A stretch of 64,000 nt of DNA from Acinetobacter schindleri CIP 107287. Lineage in GTDB: Bacteria; Pseudomonadota; Gammaproteobacteria; Pseudomonadales; Moraxellaceae. The DNA lies in the NCBI RefSeq assembly GCF_000368625.1, contig NZ_KB849576.1, positions 248,001 through 312,000 of the forward strand, read 5' to 3'. The notes beneath the pieces are model-generated. The model searched no databases. It was given only the letters and a program-made list of their open reading frames with translations, and was not told the origin of the DNA. The position numbers were made by a program, and so were the translations under genes. Below are positions 54,978-63,127 of the stretch, one piece after another (the stretch's first letter is position 1; every line of letters starts with the position of its first letter).

Positions 54978-55820
54978 TTAGTCATTGGCACCCGTTAACT
55001 CAAGTGCACGTTGGTAAGCTACTTTCTTTTTGATACCGGTCAGGTCGGCTGCCAGCTGGGAAGCTGCTTTCACAGAAAGATCCTGTAATAAACGGAGTAA
55101 CAGGTTGTCGAGTTTTTCCTGATCCATATCTTTTTCGACAGTCGCTCCACCCACTACCAGTACGATTTCACCTTTTTGCTGGTTAGCGTCCTTGGCAATA
55201 AACTCAATCAATTCACCCAAGGTCATCTTTCGGATAGTTTCAAATGTTTTGGTAATTTCACGGGCAAAGCCAACCGGACGATCAGCACCAAACACATTCG
55301 CCATATCTTTCACACATTCCAGAATGCGGTGCGGTGCCTCATAGAAAATCATGGTCTGGGTTTCATCTTTGAGTTTTTCAAGATTGAGCAGACGCTGGCT
55401 TTGTTTCGATGGCAGGAAGCCTTCAAAGCTGAAACGGTCACTCGGTAAACCTACTGCGCTTAAAGCAGCAATTGCAGCACAGGCACCAGGCACAGGAATC
55501 ACACGAATATTGTGTTCCTGTGCAGCACGCACGAATTTAAAGCCTGGATCACTAATCAATGGTGTGCCCGCATCACTGATCAGCGCCATGTTTTCGCCAT
55601 TGAGCAAACGTTGAATAAGTTGATCTATCTTGTTGCTTTCATTATGGTCGTGGCAGGCTGTAAGTGGAGTGGAAATATTAAAATGCTTGAGCAATTGCAT
55701 AGAAGTTCGTGTATCCTCAGCAGCAATAAGACTCACCGACTTCAACACCTCAATTGCACGATAACTAATATCATCTAAGTGCCCGATTGGAGTCGCAACA
55801 ACAAATAACTGAGCACTCAT
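54978..55820 (-). CDS. rsmI: 16S rRNA (cytidine1402-2'-O)-methyltransferase
   Basis: RsmI methylates the ribose of C1402 in the ribosomal P-site. The 280-residue product shows the tetrapyrrole-methylase fold: VVATPIGHLDDISYRAIEVL (start), AAEDTRTSMQLLKHF, SDAGTPLISDPG and MIFYEAPHRILECV. The start MSAQL at 55820 follows GGAG. It is divergent from lpoA with only 10 bases between the two start codons, the same divergent arrangement as in E. coli. Confidence 0.95.
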   Translation of the reverse strand: MSAQLFVVATPIGHLDDISYRAIEVLKSVSLIAAEDTRTSMQLLKHFNISTPLTACHDHNESNKIDQLIQRLLNGENMALISDAGTPLISDPGFKFVRAAQEHNIRVIPVPGACAAIAALSAVGLPSDRFSFEGFLPSKQSQRLLNLEKLKDETQTMIFYEAPHRILECVKDMANVFGADRPVGFAREITKTFETIRKMTLGELIEFIAKDANQQKGEIVLVVGGATVEKDMDQEKLDNLLLRLLQDLSVKAASQLAADLTGIKKKVAYQRALELTGAND

Positions 55821-55830
55821 AGGTTTCTCC

Positions 55831-56790
55831 ATGTGGAATAAACAGAATTATAAAAAACGGAAGAATATTAAAAAAATATTGGGTTTGAGCTTATTGGGCT
55901 GCATCGGCAGCGTGCAAGCGGAAATTCTGGTCATTCTACCCCAATCTGGACCTTTGGCGCGAGCTGCATCGAATATCAAACAGGGATTCATGAGTGCCTA
56001 TATGGCATCAGGGCAAAAAGTGCCGATTAAATGGGTGAATTCTGATCAGAAGAAAATGTCACAATTACTGAAACAGCATGTCAATAAAAAGACGCAGCTC
56101 ATCGTGGGGCCACTGGCACGTCAGGATATTGAAGCACTGGTTCAGGCCCAGCCCAAAGTCAAAACCCTGAGTCTGAATGACAGCATAAGCAGTTCACCTC
56201 AGCTCTGGCAGTTCAGTCTGTCTAAACGTGAAGATGCAATTGCTTTACAGAAGGTACTGACGAAGGATCGAATTCAGTATTTACAGGTACTACGTCAGCC
56301 CGGAAGTGAAACCGAACATGAACTGATGTTGATGTCCTTGCTCAGTGTGGGGGATCTGCAAGTTGATATTATCGATATTGCACCAAAATCTTTGTCCTCT
56401 AAACAGGGGTTATTACTCATGGGCAATCCGGAGTGGTTAGCCGCAATGCGAAACCTGCCGAAGAAACGGCTTTATACCGTATCCAATGCGATTGACCAGC
56501 ATATAACTTTGCCTAAAGGTATTAAATTTTGTGACGTACCTGCACTATATACCCATGCCTGGCCAGATGTATTGAATGCCTATCAGCAGGCGCCGGTGCA
56601 GATGTCCTATCAGCGGTTAATCGCCTTTGGTGGAGATGCCTGGCAGATCAGTCAGCTGTATTTAAATGACCATAAAGCCGAACAGCTACAATTCCAGGGT
56701 CGTACCGGACATATTCAGGTCAATGCGCAGGGACTGCGACGTATGCCCGCCTGCTTTGAATATACCAGCAAGGGCGTCAAGCTGATTTAA
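55831..56790 (+). CDS. lpoA: LppC/LpoA-type penicillin-binding-protein activator, short form
   Basis: A 319-residue envelope protein. The N-terminus has basic residues and the hydrophobic stretch ILGLSLLGCIGSVQA, either a lipoprotein signal (LLGC) or a cleavable one. The rest follows the periplasmic-binding-like LpoA C-terminal domain: ILVILPQSGPLARAASNIKQ, LIVGPLARQDIEAL, LMGNPEWLAAM. In E. coli LpoA activates PBP1A, and its 678 residues include an extra TPR domain that is absent here. It is followed by yraN and dolP, as in E. coli. Confidence 0.82.
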   Translation: MWNKQNYKKRKNIKKILGLSLLGCIGSVQAEILVILPQSGPLARAASNIKQGFMSAYMASGQKVPIKWVNSDQKKMSQLLKQHVNKKTQLIVGPLARQDIEALVQAQPKVKTLSLNDSISSSPQLWQFSLSKREDAIALQKVLTKDRIQYLQVLRQPGSETEHELMLMSLLSVGDLQVDIIDIAPKSLSSKQGLLLMGNPEWLAAMRNLPKKRLYTVSNAIDQHITLPKGIKFCDVPALYTHAWPDVLNAYQQAPVQMSYQRLIAFGGDAWQISQLYLNDHKAEQLQFQGRTGHIQVNAQGLRRMPACFEYTSKGVKLI

Positions 56791-56795
56791 CTATT

Positions 56796-57215
56796 ATGCG
56801 TATCAGTCAGCAATTGGGAAAATGGGCAGAACAGCAAGCGCTTGCCTTGTTGCAGCATCATGGCTTTCAGTTGGTCCAAGCCAATTATCACAGCCGTTAT
56901 GGTGAAATTGATTTAATCGTGCAACGTGATCAAGAGCTGGTTTTTGTGGAAGTAAAAGCACGGGCAAGTACAGATTATGCCAATGCACTCGAGTCAATTT
57001 CCCTTAGCAAGCAGCGGAAAATGATGAAAACTGCTCTTTATTTCCTGCAAAATCATGAAGAATTTCAGCATTTTTTCTGTCGTTTTGATGTGATTTGTTT
57101 TGATTTTAATCAACATTTTGCAAAAACCATACAGCATGATTTTTGCAATTACCTTTATGATTCGCAATGGATTGAAAATGCTTTTACTTTTGATCAAGAG
57201 TTTATTAATCTTTGA
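56796..57215 (+). CDS. yraN: UPF0102 family protein YraN
   Basis: A 139-residue protein with the restriction-endonuclease-like UPF0102 pattern: GKWAEQQALALLQHHGFQLV, RYGEIDLIVQRDQELVFVEV (Asp and Glu-x-Lys of the PD-(D/E)xK fold) and KARASTDYANALESI. The family is thought to be a nuclease-like protein of unknown cellular role. It starts 5 bases after the lpoA stop, in an operon conserved in E. coli (lpoA-yraN-diaA-dolP); diaA is missing here. Confidence 0.9.
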   Translation: MRISQQLGKWAEQQALALLQHHGFQLVQANYHSRYGEIDLIVQRDQELVFVEVKARASTDYANALESISLSKQRKMMKTALYFLQNHEEFQHFFCRFDVICFDFNQHFAKTIQHDFCNYLYDSQWIENAFTFDQEFINL

Positions 57216-57354
57216 ACAACACAGGCTTTTCTTTGTGCGGTTTTCTGTACAAAGATTATGGTAATGTTCAAGGAAAATAAAAGTTGATCAAGATTGCGCG
57301 ACAGAATTTATTAAATTGAACAAAGACGTATTAAACAATAAGGAGTCTTGCTGA

Positions 57355-58038
57355 GTGGTTAAACGTATTGTAATAACAATGTTATGTGTCGCAAGTTTAT
57401 CGGGCTGTGCCAGCTTTATTTCAGGTGGTACAGGCACGGCTCCTGTCGGTACGGACCAAGGGGCGCGTACCCTTGGACAGGTTTTTATCGATTCTTCGAT
57501 TGTTCGTACTGCAAAAATTAATCTTTATAAACTTGATTCACGATTCAAACAGTCGCGAGTCAATATTGAGAGTTTTCATGGTCATGTACTACTGACTGGT
57601 CAGGTGCCAGATGCACATCTGAAACAACTGGCTGAAGACAATGTCAAAGCCATGAGTGATGTGAAAGCCGTACATAACTTTATTACTATCGGTAACCAGA
57701 TCAGTTATGGCACCATCATGCAGGATACTGCAGCGACGGCAAATACCCGTGGTCTGATCATGAAGGCGCCTGTAGTTGCAGACAGTAAAGTGCATGTGCA
57801 TACCGAAGATGGCGTGTTATATGTGATGGGCCGTCTAAACAATGCTGAAATTGCTGATCTTAATCAGGTGCTGGCGCAAGTCGGTAATGTCACTAAAATT
57901 GTGACCCTGATTGATAATGTGGAAACGCTCAGCAATTCAACCAGCCAAAACTTTGCGACTACAGCTTCATCAAGTGCCTTGGTGCAAACTCCAGTTGCGA
58001 TTGATCCTGATACAGTTGAACCAACTTATGCACAATAA
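57355..58038 (+). CDS. dolP: BON-domain lipoprotein DolP (YraP-like)
   Basis: A 227-residue lipoprotein starting at GTG 57355, with signal MVKRIVITMLCVASLSGC (lipobox LSGC) and two BON domains: about 50-118 (DSSIVRTAKINLYKLDSRFK, VLLTGQVPDAHL) and about 130-195 (VVADSKVHVHTEDGVLYVMG, IADLNQVLAQVG). DolP binds anionic lipids at the division site and supports outer-membrane integrity and the BAM complex. The Ala/Thr/Ser tail is family-variable. An esterase gene overlaps its stop. Confidence 0.9.
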   Translation: MVKRIVITMLCVASLSGCASFISGGTGTAPVGTDQGARTLGQVFIDSSIVRTAKINLYKLDSRFKQSRVNIESFHGHVLLTGQVPDAHLKQLAEDNVKAMSDVKAVHNFITIGNQISYGTIMQDTAATANTRGLIMKAPVVADSKVHVHTEDGVLYVMGRLNNAEIADLNQVLAQVGNVTKIVTLIDNVETLSNSTSQNFATTASSSALVQTPVAIDPDTVEPTYAQ

Positions 58039-58909
58039 GGTGCACTCTTTTAAAGCCAAGCTGTCGAGTCATCTGAACGTTGCAAGACAAATCTACCGGG
58101 ATTTTCGTTTATATGATCTCGGCAGCTATGCGCTGAACCGTTTTACTCCCAAAGCAGGTTATAGCGCTGAACGACATTTGGCCTATGGCCTTAAAGCGCG
58201 GCAGCGTTTTGATCTGTATCGTAGTGCACAGCCTTTGGCACATCGCCCCTTGATTGTTTTTGTCCATGGCGGTGCCTGGCTGCATGGGGATAAGAAAGAA
58301 TATCAGTTTATTGGTGAGGCTTTTGCCCGTGAAGGCTATGACGTGGTGGTTCCAAATTACCATCTGGCGCCAGAACATATCTTCCCGCAATCTGTGGATG
58401 ACTTGCATCTGCTTTTGGATCATCTGCACACTGCGGCAGCAAAGCTGCAGATTTCATCAGAGAATATTGTATTGATGGGACATTCTGCCGGTGCGTTTAA
58501 TGTGATGTCAGCGGTGTACTATCCGCAGCAGCATACAGCAGAGCGGCTGGCGAATATCCGCGCTATCATTGGTTTAGCGGGGCCTTATCATTTTGACTAT
58601 AAGGATGATCCGATCTGTGCTAATGCCTTTGATCAGGCAGTGCCTTATCAGCAGGTGATGCCACTGTACTTTGTACAACCTCAGCCTTTGAAGCATTATC
58701 TGTTTATTGCTGAAAAAGACGATATCGTGGGACATTTCAATAGTCATGATCTGGATCGGGTATTAAAGCAACATGGTAACCATAGTCATGTGATCAGTAT
58801 TCCAAAGCTCGGACACATTACTATTGTTGGATCACTTTCCAGCCTGTTTAGCCGCTTCTTTGTAACCAAGTCTAGAGTACTGTGGGCACTAGAAGATGCA
58901 TTTAAATAA
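58028..58909 (+). CDS. Alpha/beta-hydrolase (carboxylesterase family)
   Basis: A 293-residue hydrolase with the oxyanion motif VFVHGGAWLHGDKK (near 74), the nucleophile elbow VLMGHSAGAFN (Ser near 152) and a likely His near IPKLGHITIVG. VPNYHLAPEHIFPQ is typical of hormone-sensitive-lipase or carboxylesterase-type enzymes. The start is ATG 58028, inside the last codons of dolP (11-base overlap), so translation is probably coupled; the longest frame adds 39 out-of-family residues. The substrate is unknown. Confidence 0.82.
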   Translation: MHNKVHSFKAKLSSHLNVARQIYRDFRLYDLGSYALNRFTPKAGYSAERHLAYGLKARQRFDLYRSAQPLAHRPLIVFVHGGAWLHGDKKEYQFIGEAFAREGYDVVVPNYHLAPEHIFPQSVDDLHLLLDHLHTAAAKLQISSENIVLMGHSAGAFNVMSAVYYPQQHTAERLANIRAIIGLAGPYHFDYKDDPICANAFDQAVPYQQVMPLYFVQPQPLKHYLFIAEKDDIVGHFNSHDLDRVLKQHGNHSHVISIPKLGHITIVGSLSSLFSRFFVTKSRVLWALEDAFK

Positions 58910-58926
58910 TTCATTCTATTGAATGT

Positions 58927-58955
58927 AAAAAGCCCGGATTTAATACCGGGCTTTT
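58927..58955. terminator. Terminator of the lpoA-yraN-dolP-esterase unit
   Basis: AAAAAGCCCGG / CCGGGCTTTTT with an 8-base loop; also faces converging nudC. Confidence 0.88.
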
Positions 58956-58970
58956 TGTTTATAAATTGGC

Positions 58971-59747
58971 TTACAACCAGGCTTGAGTATCATCAGCCAC
59001 GGGCGTGCCTTGCGTGATATGCATAATCATAGAATGTGCAATGCTGCCTTTGAATGGAATTTCTGGCAGGGCATCCAGCTTAAAGAATTGTGCATCACTG
59101 ATTTCTTCTTCCTGCAGTTTGATCTCGCCAGAAGCGTATTCTGCTTTAAAGGCAATCATCAGATTACTTGGGAAGGGCCAAGGCTGGCTGGCCAGATATT
59201 GAATATTTTTGACTTTAATTCCGACTTCTTCTTCCGTTTCACGACGGACTGCTTCTTCCAAAGTTTCACCGACTTCGACAAAACCGGCAATCAGTCCATA
59301 CATCTGGCTGGTTTTATTTCGGGCATTTTTAGCCAGCAAGATTTCATCTTCACCACGGGTAATCACGGTAATCACACAAGGTTGTACGCGTGGATATTGG
59401 CGGTAATGGCAAGCGGGGCAGACCATAGCATATTCTACGGCATGGGCTTCGGTCGGTATACCACAATGACTACAGAAACGATGATTGCGACGCCATTCCA
59501 GTAGCTGTACAGCGCGACTGGCCTGTTCAAACTGGCGAACATTCCAATATTGCAGTAACTGACGGATTGGAACGAGTTGCAGACCTAGAGGAATCGGTTC
59601 CTCAGGGAGGAGGTCACGGGCAATCACCTGATCACCCGTACCGAGCTGTATGTCACTTGCTAGCGCTTCCACTTGGGGAAGCTGGAGATTTTCATCGACT
59701 AAAAGTTGCTGTTGTTGAAAGATATACGCAAGTGACAATTTAGACAT
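58971..59747 (-). CDS. nudC: NADH pyrophosphatase / NAD-capped RNA decapping enzyme
   Basis: NudC hydrolyses NAD(H) and removes NAD caps from RNA. The zinc ribbon CSHCG / CPACH (about 93-115), the Nudix box GFVEVGETLEEAVRRETEEE, and the NudC-specific SQPWPFPSNLM motif are all present in the 258-residue product. It starts directly after the FimL-like gene on the same strand (1-base overlap), as in Pseudomonas where fimL and nudC are adjacent. The N-terminal domain is also typical. Confidence 0.94.
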   Translation of the reverse strand: MSKLSLAYIFQQQQLLVDENLQLPQVEALASDIQLGTGDQVIARDLLPEEPIPLGLQLVPIRQLLQYWNVRQFEQASRAVQLLEWRRNHRFCSHCGIPTEAHAVEYAMVCPACHYRQYPRVQPCVITVITRGEDEILLAKNARNKTSQMYGLIAGFVEVGETLEEAVRRETEEEVGIKVKNIQYLASQPWPFPSNLMIAFKAEYASGEIKLQEEEISDAQFFKLDALPEIPFKGSIAHSMIMHITQGTPVADDTQAWL

Positions 59748-61390
59748 TAGGCTACAGTTTTCAGTTTTTGACTACTGTCCAATGCTACCTTAAACATTGA
59801 CTGTAATACAGGCTGTTTGCTCTTTAAATTGTCAATGAGCATATCCGCGCTGGCGAGTGGATCAAGCACGCGATTGACGTCATCGGTACTGAGTGCAGTA
59901 GCAGATTCAATCCGGCTTTGAATAAAGTCAGCCGTTGTGCTTAGTGCGGCCTGACCATTTTCAGCGTTCAGGAACAGCATTGCACCCGCAATTTCACGGA
60001 TCTGGTTTGGCAAGCTTTCTAATGTTTGCAGGTTCTGGTCCTGCAAGTAATTCATTAGGGTGTGGCTTGCAAGTTCGATCAGCGCTTTGGTCTCGCTCAG
60101 TAAAGCAGCATGTGCTTCATCCAGACGATCCAGTGAAATATTCATGTTATTTACACGGAGCTGTAAACGGCTAGAGGTGTGATGACGTTCTAGTATCCCA
60201 ATCGAGTTCATAGCAGACAAAATCACATTCATAAGCTGCTGGGCAAAACCTTCATCTTTCAACACTTCAGCTTGACTGAGTGAAGCAGCCTGACGAGTAA
60301 GATCATTAGAAGCTTCATTCAGGTTCAAAACCTTGAAGATGTTTGCCATGCTATTCAGCTGAACCTGCAATTCCTGAGTCTTTTCAGGGGTCATGTTGTG
60401 ATAGTTGTATTCGATGTCATTACGGATCTGTGCCATTTCTGCTGTTACCAGATCACTGATGGTATGCATGGTTTCAAAATCAGGACCATATAAATGACGG
60501 CTGAAGACCTGTAATTGAGTATCGGTCAATGAATCTTCACCGATATTCAGCTTGCTACGGATATGATGAGCAATGTCATCTTCCTGGCTGATACATAAGC
60601 TCAGTATATTCGCCAGGTCAGCAATGTTCGCCTTGAAACGGTCTGGTGCATTGAAATACTGTGCCATATTACGCTCAACACTGATCAGGGTGCGTAAACG
60701 TGGCTCGTTGATCAGGAGCTTATCGATATGATTGAACGCCACATAGACCAGATTCCAGTACTGTTTGCTTGGGTGCTGCTCAGAAAGACCTGCCAGATAA
60801 GTCCCCACCAGTTTGATCGCTTGTAAGTCCAGATCGCTTTCTTCCTGCTTAAGCAGTTTATTCAGCGATAGCTTGTACAGGCGATGCACATAAGCAGACT
60901 TCTCCAGTCCAGGTGCTTGCGGCAGATCAAAATCAGGTGTGATCAGGTCGAGCAGGGACTCAATCTGATGGCCTTCAGTAGTCAGTGGCTTGCCCAGCGC
61001 AAGTTCCAGCCGGTTTAAAGTATCCAGCAAAAATTGTGGAATTTTGACTTCACGCAAGCAAATGAATTCGATATAGCGCTTCAGCATGGTCGTCCCTTCA
61101 CTGAGGGCGATCACTTCTGCCGTGTTCACGTTGGCAGGATTCCCCATGATCTTGCGCATAAGCTCAGCAGAATATTGAGTAACTTTGGCCAGGCTTGGCA
61201 TATCGATCAGTGCAAGAACTTGGGCACACTGTTCGAACTGGTTGAGCGCATCATCAATCCCAAAAGGCAAGGTCTGATCTTCTACCAGTGTGCTGACTGC
61301 TGATTCAACCAATTTGATCGAATTATCAACCTCATTTTTTATTATCAGTAAAGCCGTAGGGTCAAAATGTATAGAGGTTTGGTAAGACAT
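59747..61390 (-). CDS. fimL: FimL-like type IV pilus / cAMP regulatory scaffold
   Basis: A 547-residue, mainly helical protein with no catalytic motif. It resembles the N-terminal helical region of ChpA and Pseudomonas FimL (about 560 residues), which connects the Chp chemosensory system to adenylate cyclase and type IV pili. Support: length, all-helical repeats such as VDNSIKLVESAVSTLVEDQT and AHHIRSKLNIGEDSL, and neighbours nudC (downstream), rnhA-dnaQ and mltD, which surround fimL in Pseudomonas. It lacks a phosphoacceptor His motif typical of working Hpt domains. The family is inferred. Confidence 0.65.
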   Translation of the reverse strand: MSYQTSIHFDPTALLIIKNEVDNSIKLVESAVSTLVEDQTLPFGIDDALNQFEQCAQVLALIDMPSLAKVTQYSAELMRKIMGNPANVNTAEVIALSEGTTMLKRYIEFICLREVKIPQFLLDTLNRLELALGKPLTTEGHQIESLLDLITPDFDLPQAPGLEKSAYVHRLYKLSLNKLLKQEESDLDLQAIKLVGTYLAGLSEQHPSKQYWNLVYVAFNHIDKLLINEPRLRTLISVERNMAQYFNAPDRFKANIADLANILSLCISQEDDIAHHIRSKLNIGEDSLTDTQLQVFSRHLYGPDFETMHTISDLVTAEMAQIRNDIEYNYHNMTPEKTQELQVQLNSMANIFKVLNLNEASNDLTRQAASLSQAEVLKDEGFAQQLMNVILSAMNSIGILERHHTSSRLQLRVNNMNISLDRLDEAHAALLSETKALIELASHTLMNYLQDQNLQTLESLPNQIREIAGAMLFLNAENGQAALSTTADFIQSRIESATALSTDDVNRVLDPLASADMLIDNLKSKQPVLQSMFKVALDSSQKLKTVA

Positions 61391-61517
61391 TGATCTGCAC
61401 CTTTCCTGAAGTTTTATCTAATAGTTGAGGCCTGCTGCAACTGGCAGGACATCTTTGTATTTACTATAACTGAACTGTTATTTTTTTTAACATAAATTGT
61501 TAACTGAATAATGGATT

Positions 61518-62921
61518 TTATTTTGCGAAAAGGCAAGGCGCTCCATGTTTTTCTTCATATTGTTTGACCCAGTTCTCATGTTCGCTCAATTCTTCATCAG
61601 ATGGCAAAATTACCGGTAGATCAATTTCAATTTTCACACTGCCTGAGCTGGCATTTTGTTCTTCACTATGTGACAGGGCATCCATATCAAAAGAAACCTG
61701 ACCACCGGTCATCGCCAGGTAAACATCGGACAGAATTTCTGCATCGAGTAATGCGCCGTGGAAAGTACGGTCACGCTGCGGAATCTCATAACGACGTACC
61801 AGGGCATCAAGAGAGTTTTTCTGGCCCGGATGGCGTGACTTGGCCATCGCCAGGGTATCCGTGACTTCACAGACTTCTGACAGGGTTTGAAAACCAGCAC
61901 GCTTGAATTCCATATCCAGGAAGTTCATATCGAAGGTCGCGTTATGCGCGATGATTTCTGCACCTTTCAAGTAATCGAACAGAACTTGAGAAATATCCTC
62001 AAATAAAGGCTTGTCTTGCAGGAACTCATCAGTAATGCCGTGGACATTAACTGAATCGCCTACCGGTTTTTTCGGATTGATATAAATATGAATCGAGCTG
62101 CCGGTGAGTTTACGATTCACCATTTCAATCGCGCCGACCTCGATAATCCGGTCACCATCCTGATAATAGAAACCGGTGGTCTCTGTATCGAGAATCAGCT
62201 GACGAGGACCAGATATATTTAATGTGGCTGGAGTAATCACAATCTGCGGGTGTAGTTGATTCTCCGCTGGAGTTTGTTCAGCAACGACAGGCTGATTGTT
62301 TAAGTGAGTTTCCATGGTCACTTCAGTTACATCTTCCATGAGTTCATCCATTTCTTCAGCTTCAGCCAGTTCCAGGCCAAAAGGGTCATCCAGTAACCAG
62401 TCTTTTTCAGGCTTTTTTATATCTTGTGTTTTTTTCTCAGCGCTTGCTGCAAAATGAATTGCTGGAACATGACGGGATTTTTCGCCATTTTTTAAGGCGA
62501 GATCCGCACCCAGATTAGCCAGCTGATCGGCCATTTCATTACCCTCATGGCCAGCATGTCCTTTGATCCAGTGCCAGTCAATCTGACGGCCCTGGCAAAC
62601 TGCATCCAGCTGTTTCCATAAGTCAGGATTTTTGACATCTTTCCAGTTTTTACGTTTCCAGCCTTCGATCCATTCAGTGATACCTTTTTTGACATAATTG
62701 GAATCGGTCCAGATCACCAGCTGGGCATCTTTGGGACAGACAGAAATCCCTTCTATGGCAGCCATCAGTTCCATACGGTTATTGGTGGTCTGAAGCTCGC
62801 CGCCATAAATTTTATGCTCATCTGAACCGTTCTGAATATAGGCACCCCAACCCCCTACAGCGATTTCCTTACCATTGCCGCGGCATGCGCCATCCACATA
62901 CAGTGTGATTGTTTGAGACAT
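61518..62921 (-). CDS. Fusion of ribonuclease HI and DNA polymerase III epsilon subunit
   Basis: A 467-residue two-domain protein. Residues 1-150 are RNase HI: TLYVDGACRGNG (Asp), NRMELMAAIEG (Glu), VIWTDSNYVKKG (Asp), GHEGNEMADQLANLG (Asp). Residues about 150-235 are an acidic linker. About 235-467 is the proofreading exonuclease DnaQ: ILDTETTGFYY (Asp-x-Glu), IIAHNATFDMNF and TFHGALLDAEILSD (His and Asp), then GGQVSFDMDAL, a possible clamp-binding motif. In E. coli rnhA and dnaQ are adjacent separate genes. The MSQTITLY start is at 62921. Confidence 0.92.
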   Translation of the reverse strand: MSQTITLYVDGACRGNGKEIAVGGWGAYIQNGSDEHKIYGGELQTTNNRMELMAAIEGISVCPKDAQLVIWTDSNYVKKGITEWIEGWKRKNWKDVKNPDLWKQLDAVCQGRQIDWHWIKGHAGHEGNEMADQLANLGADLALKNGEKSRHVPAIHFAASAEKKTQDIKKPEKDWLLDDPFGLELAEAEEMDELMEDVTEVTMETHLNNQPVVAEQTPAENQLHPQIVITPATLNISGPRQLILDTETTGFYYQDGDRIIEVGAIEMVNRKLTGSSIHIYINPKKPVGDSVNVHGITDEFLQDKPLFEDISQVLFDYLKGAEIIAHNATFDMNFLDMEFKRAGFQTLSEVCEVTDTLAMAKSRHPGQKNSLDALVRRYEIPQRDRTFHGALLDAEILSDVYLAMTGGQVSFDMDALSHSEEQNASSGSVKIEIDLPVILPSDEELSEHENWVKQYEEKHGAPCLFAK

Positions 62922-63127
62922 AAACCAAATCCGATCAAAAAAGAACAAGCTGAGTGGGATATTGTATAACGCAAATACGTTTGAATAATCCATATCTCCG
63001 CGATTTTTTAATTTCTTGTAACATTTAACGTCAAATCGCGGTAAATTATTAGCTTGTGTCGTCGACATGCTTAATTAAAATGGCATATCTAAAAAATAAA
63101 TTTTATACAAGTTGTTTGGATTTCTTT

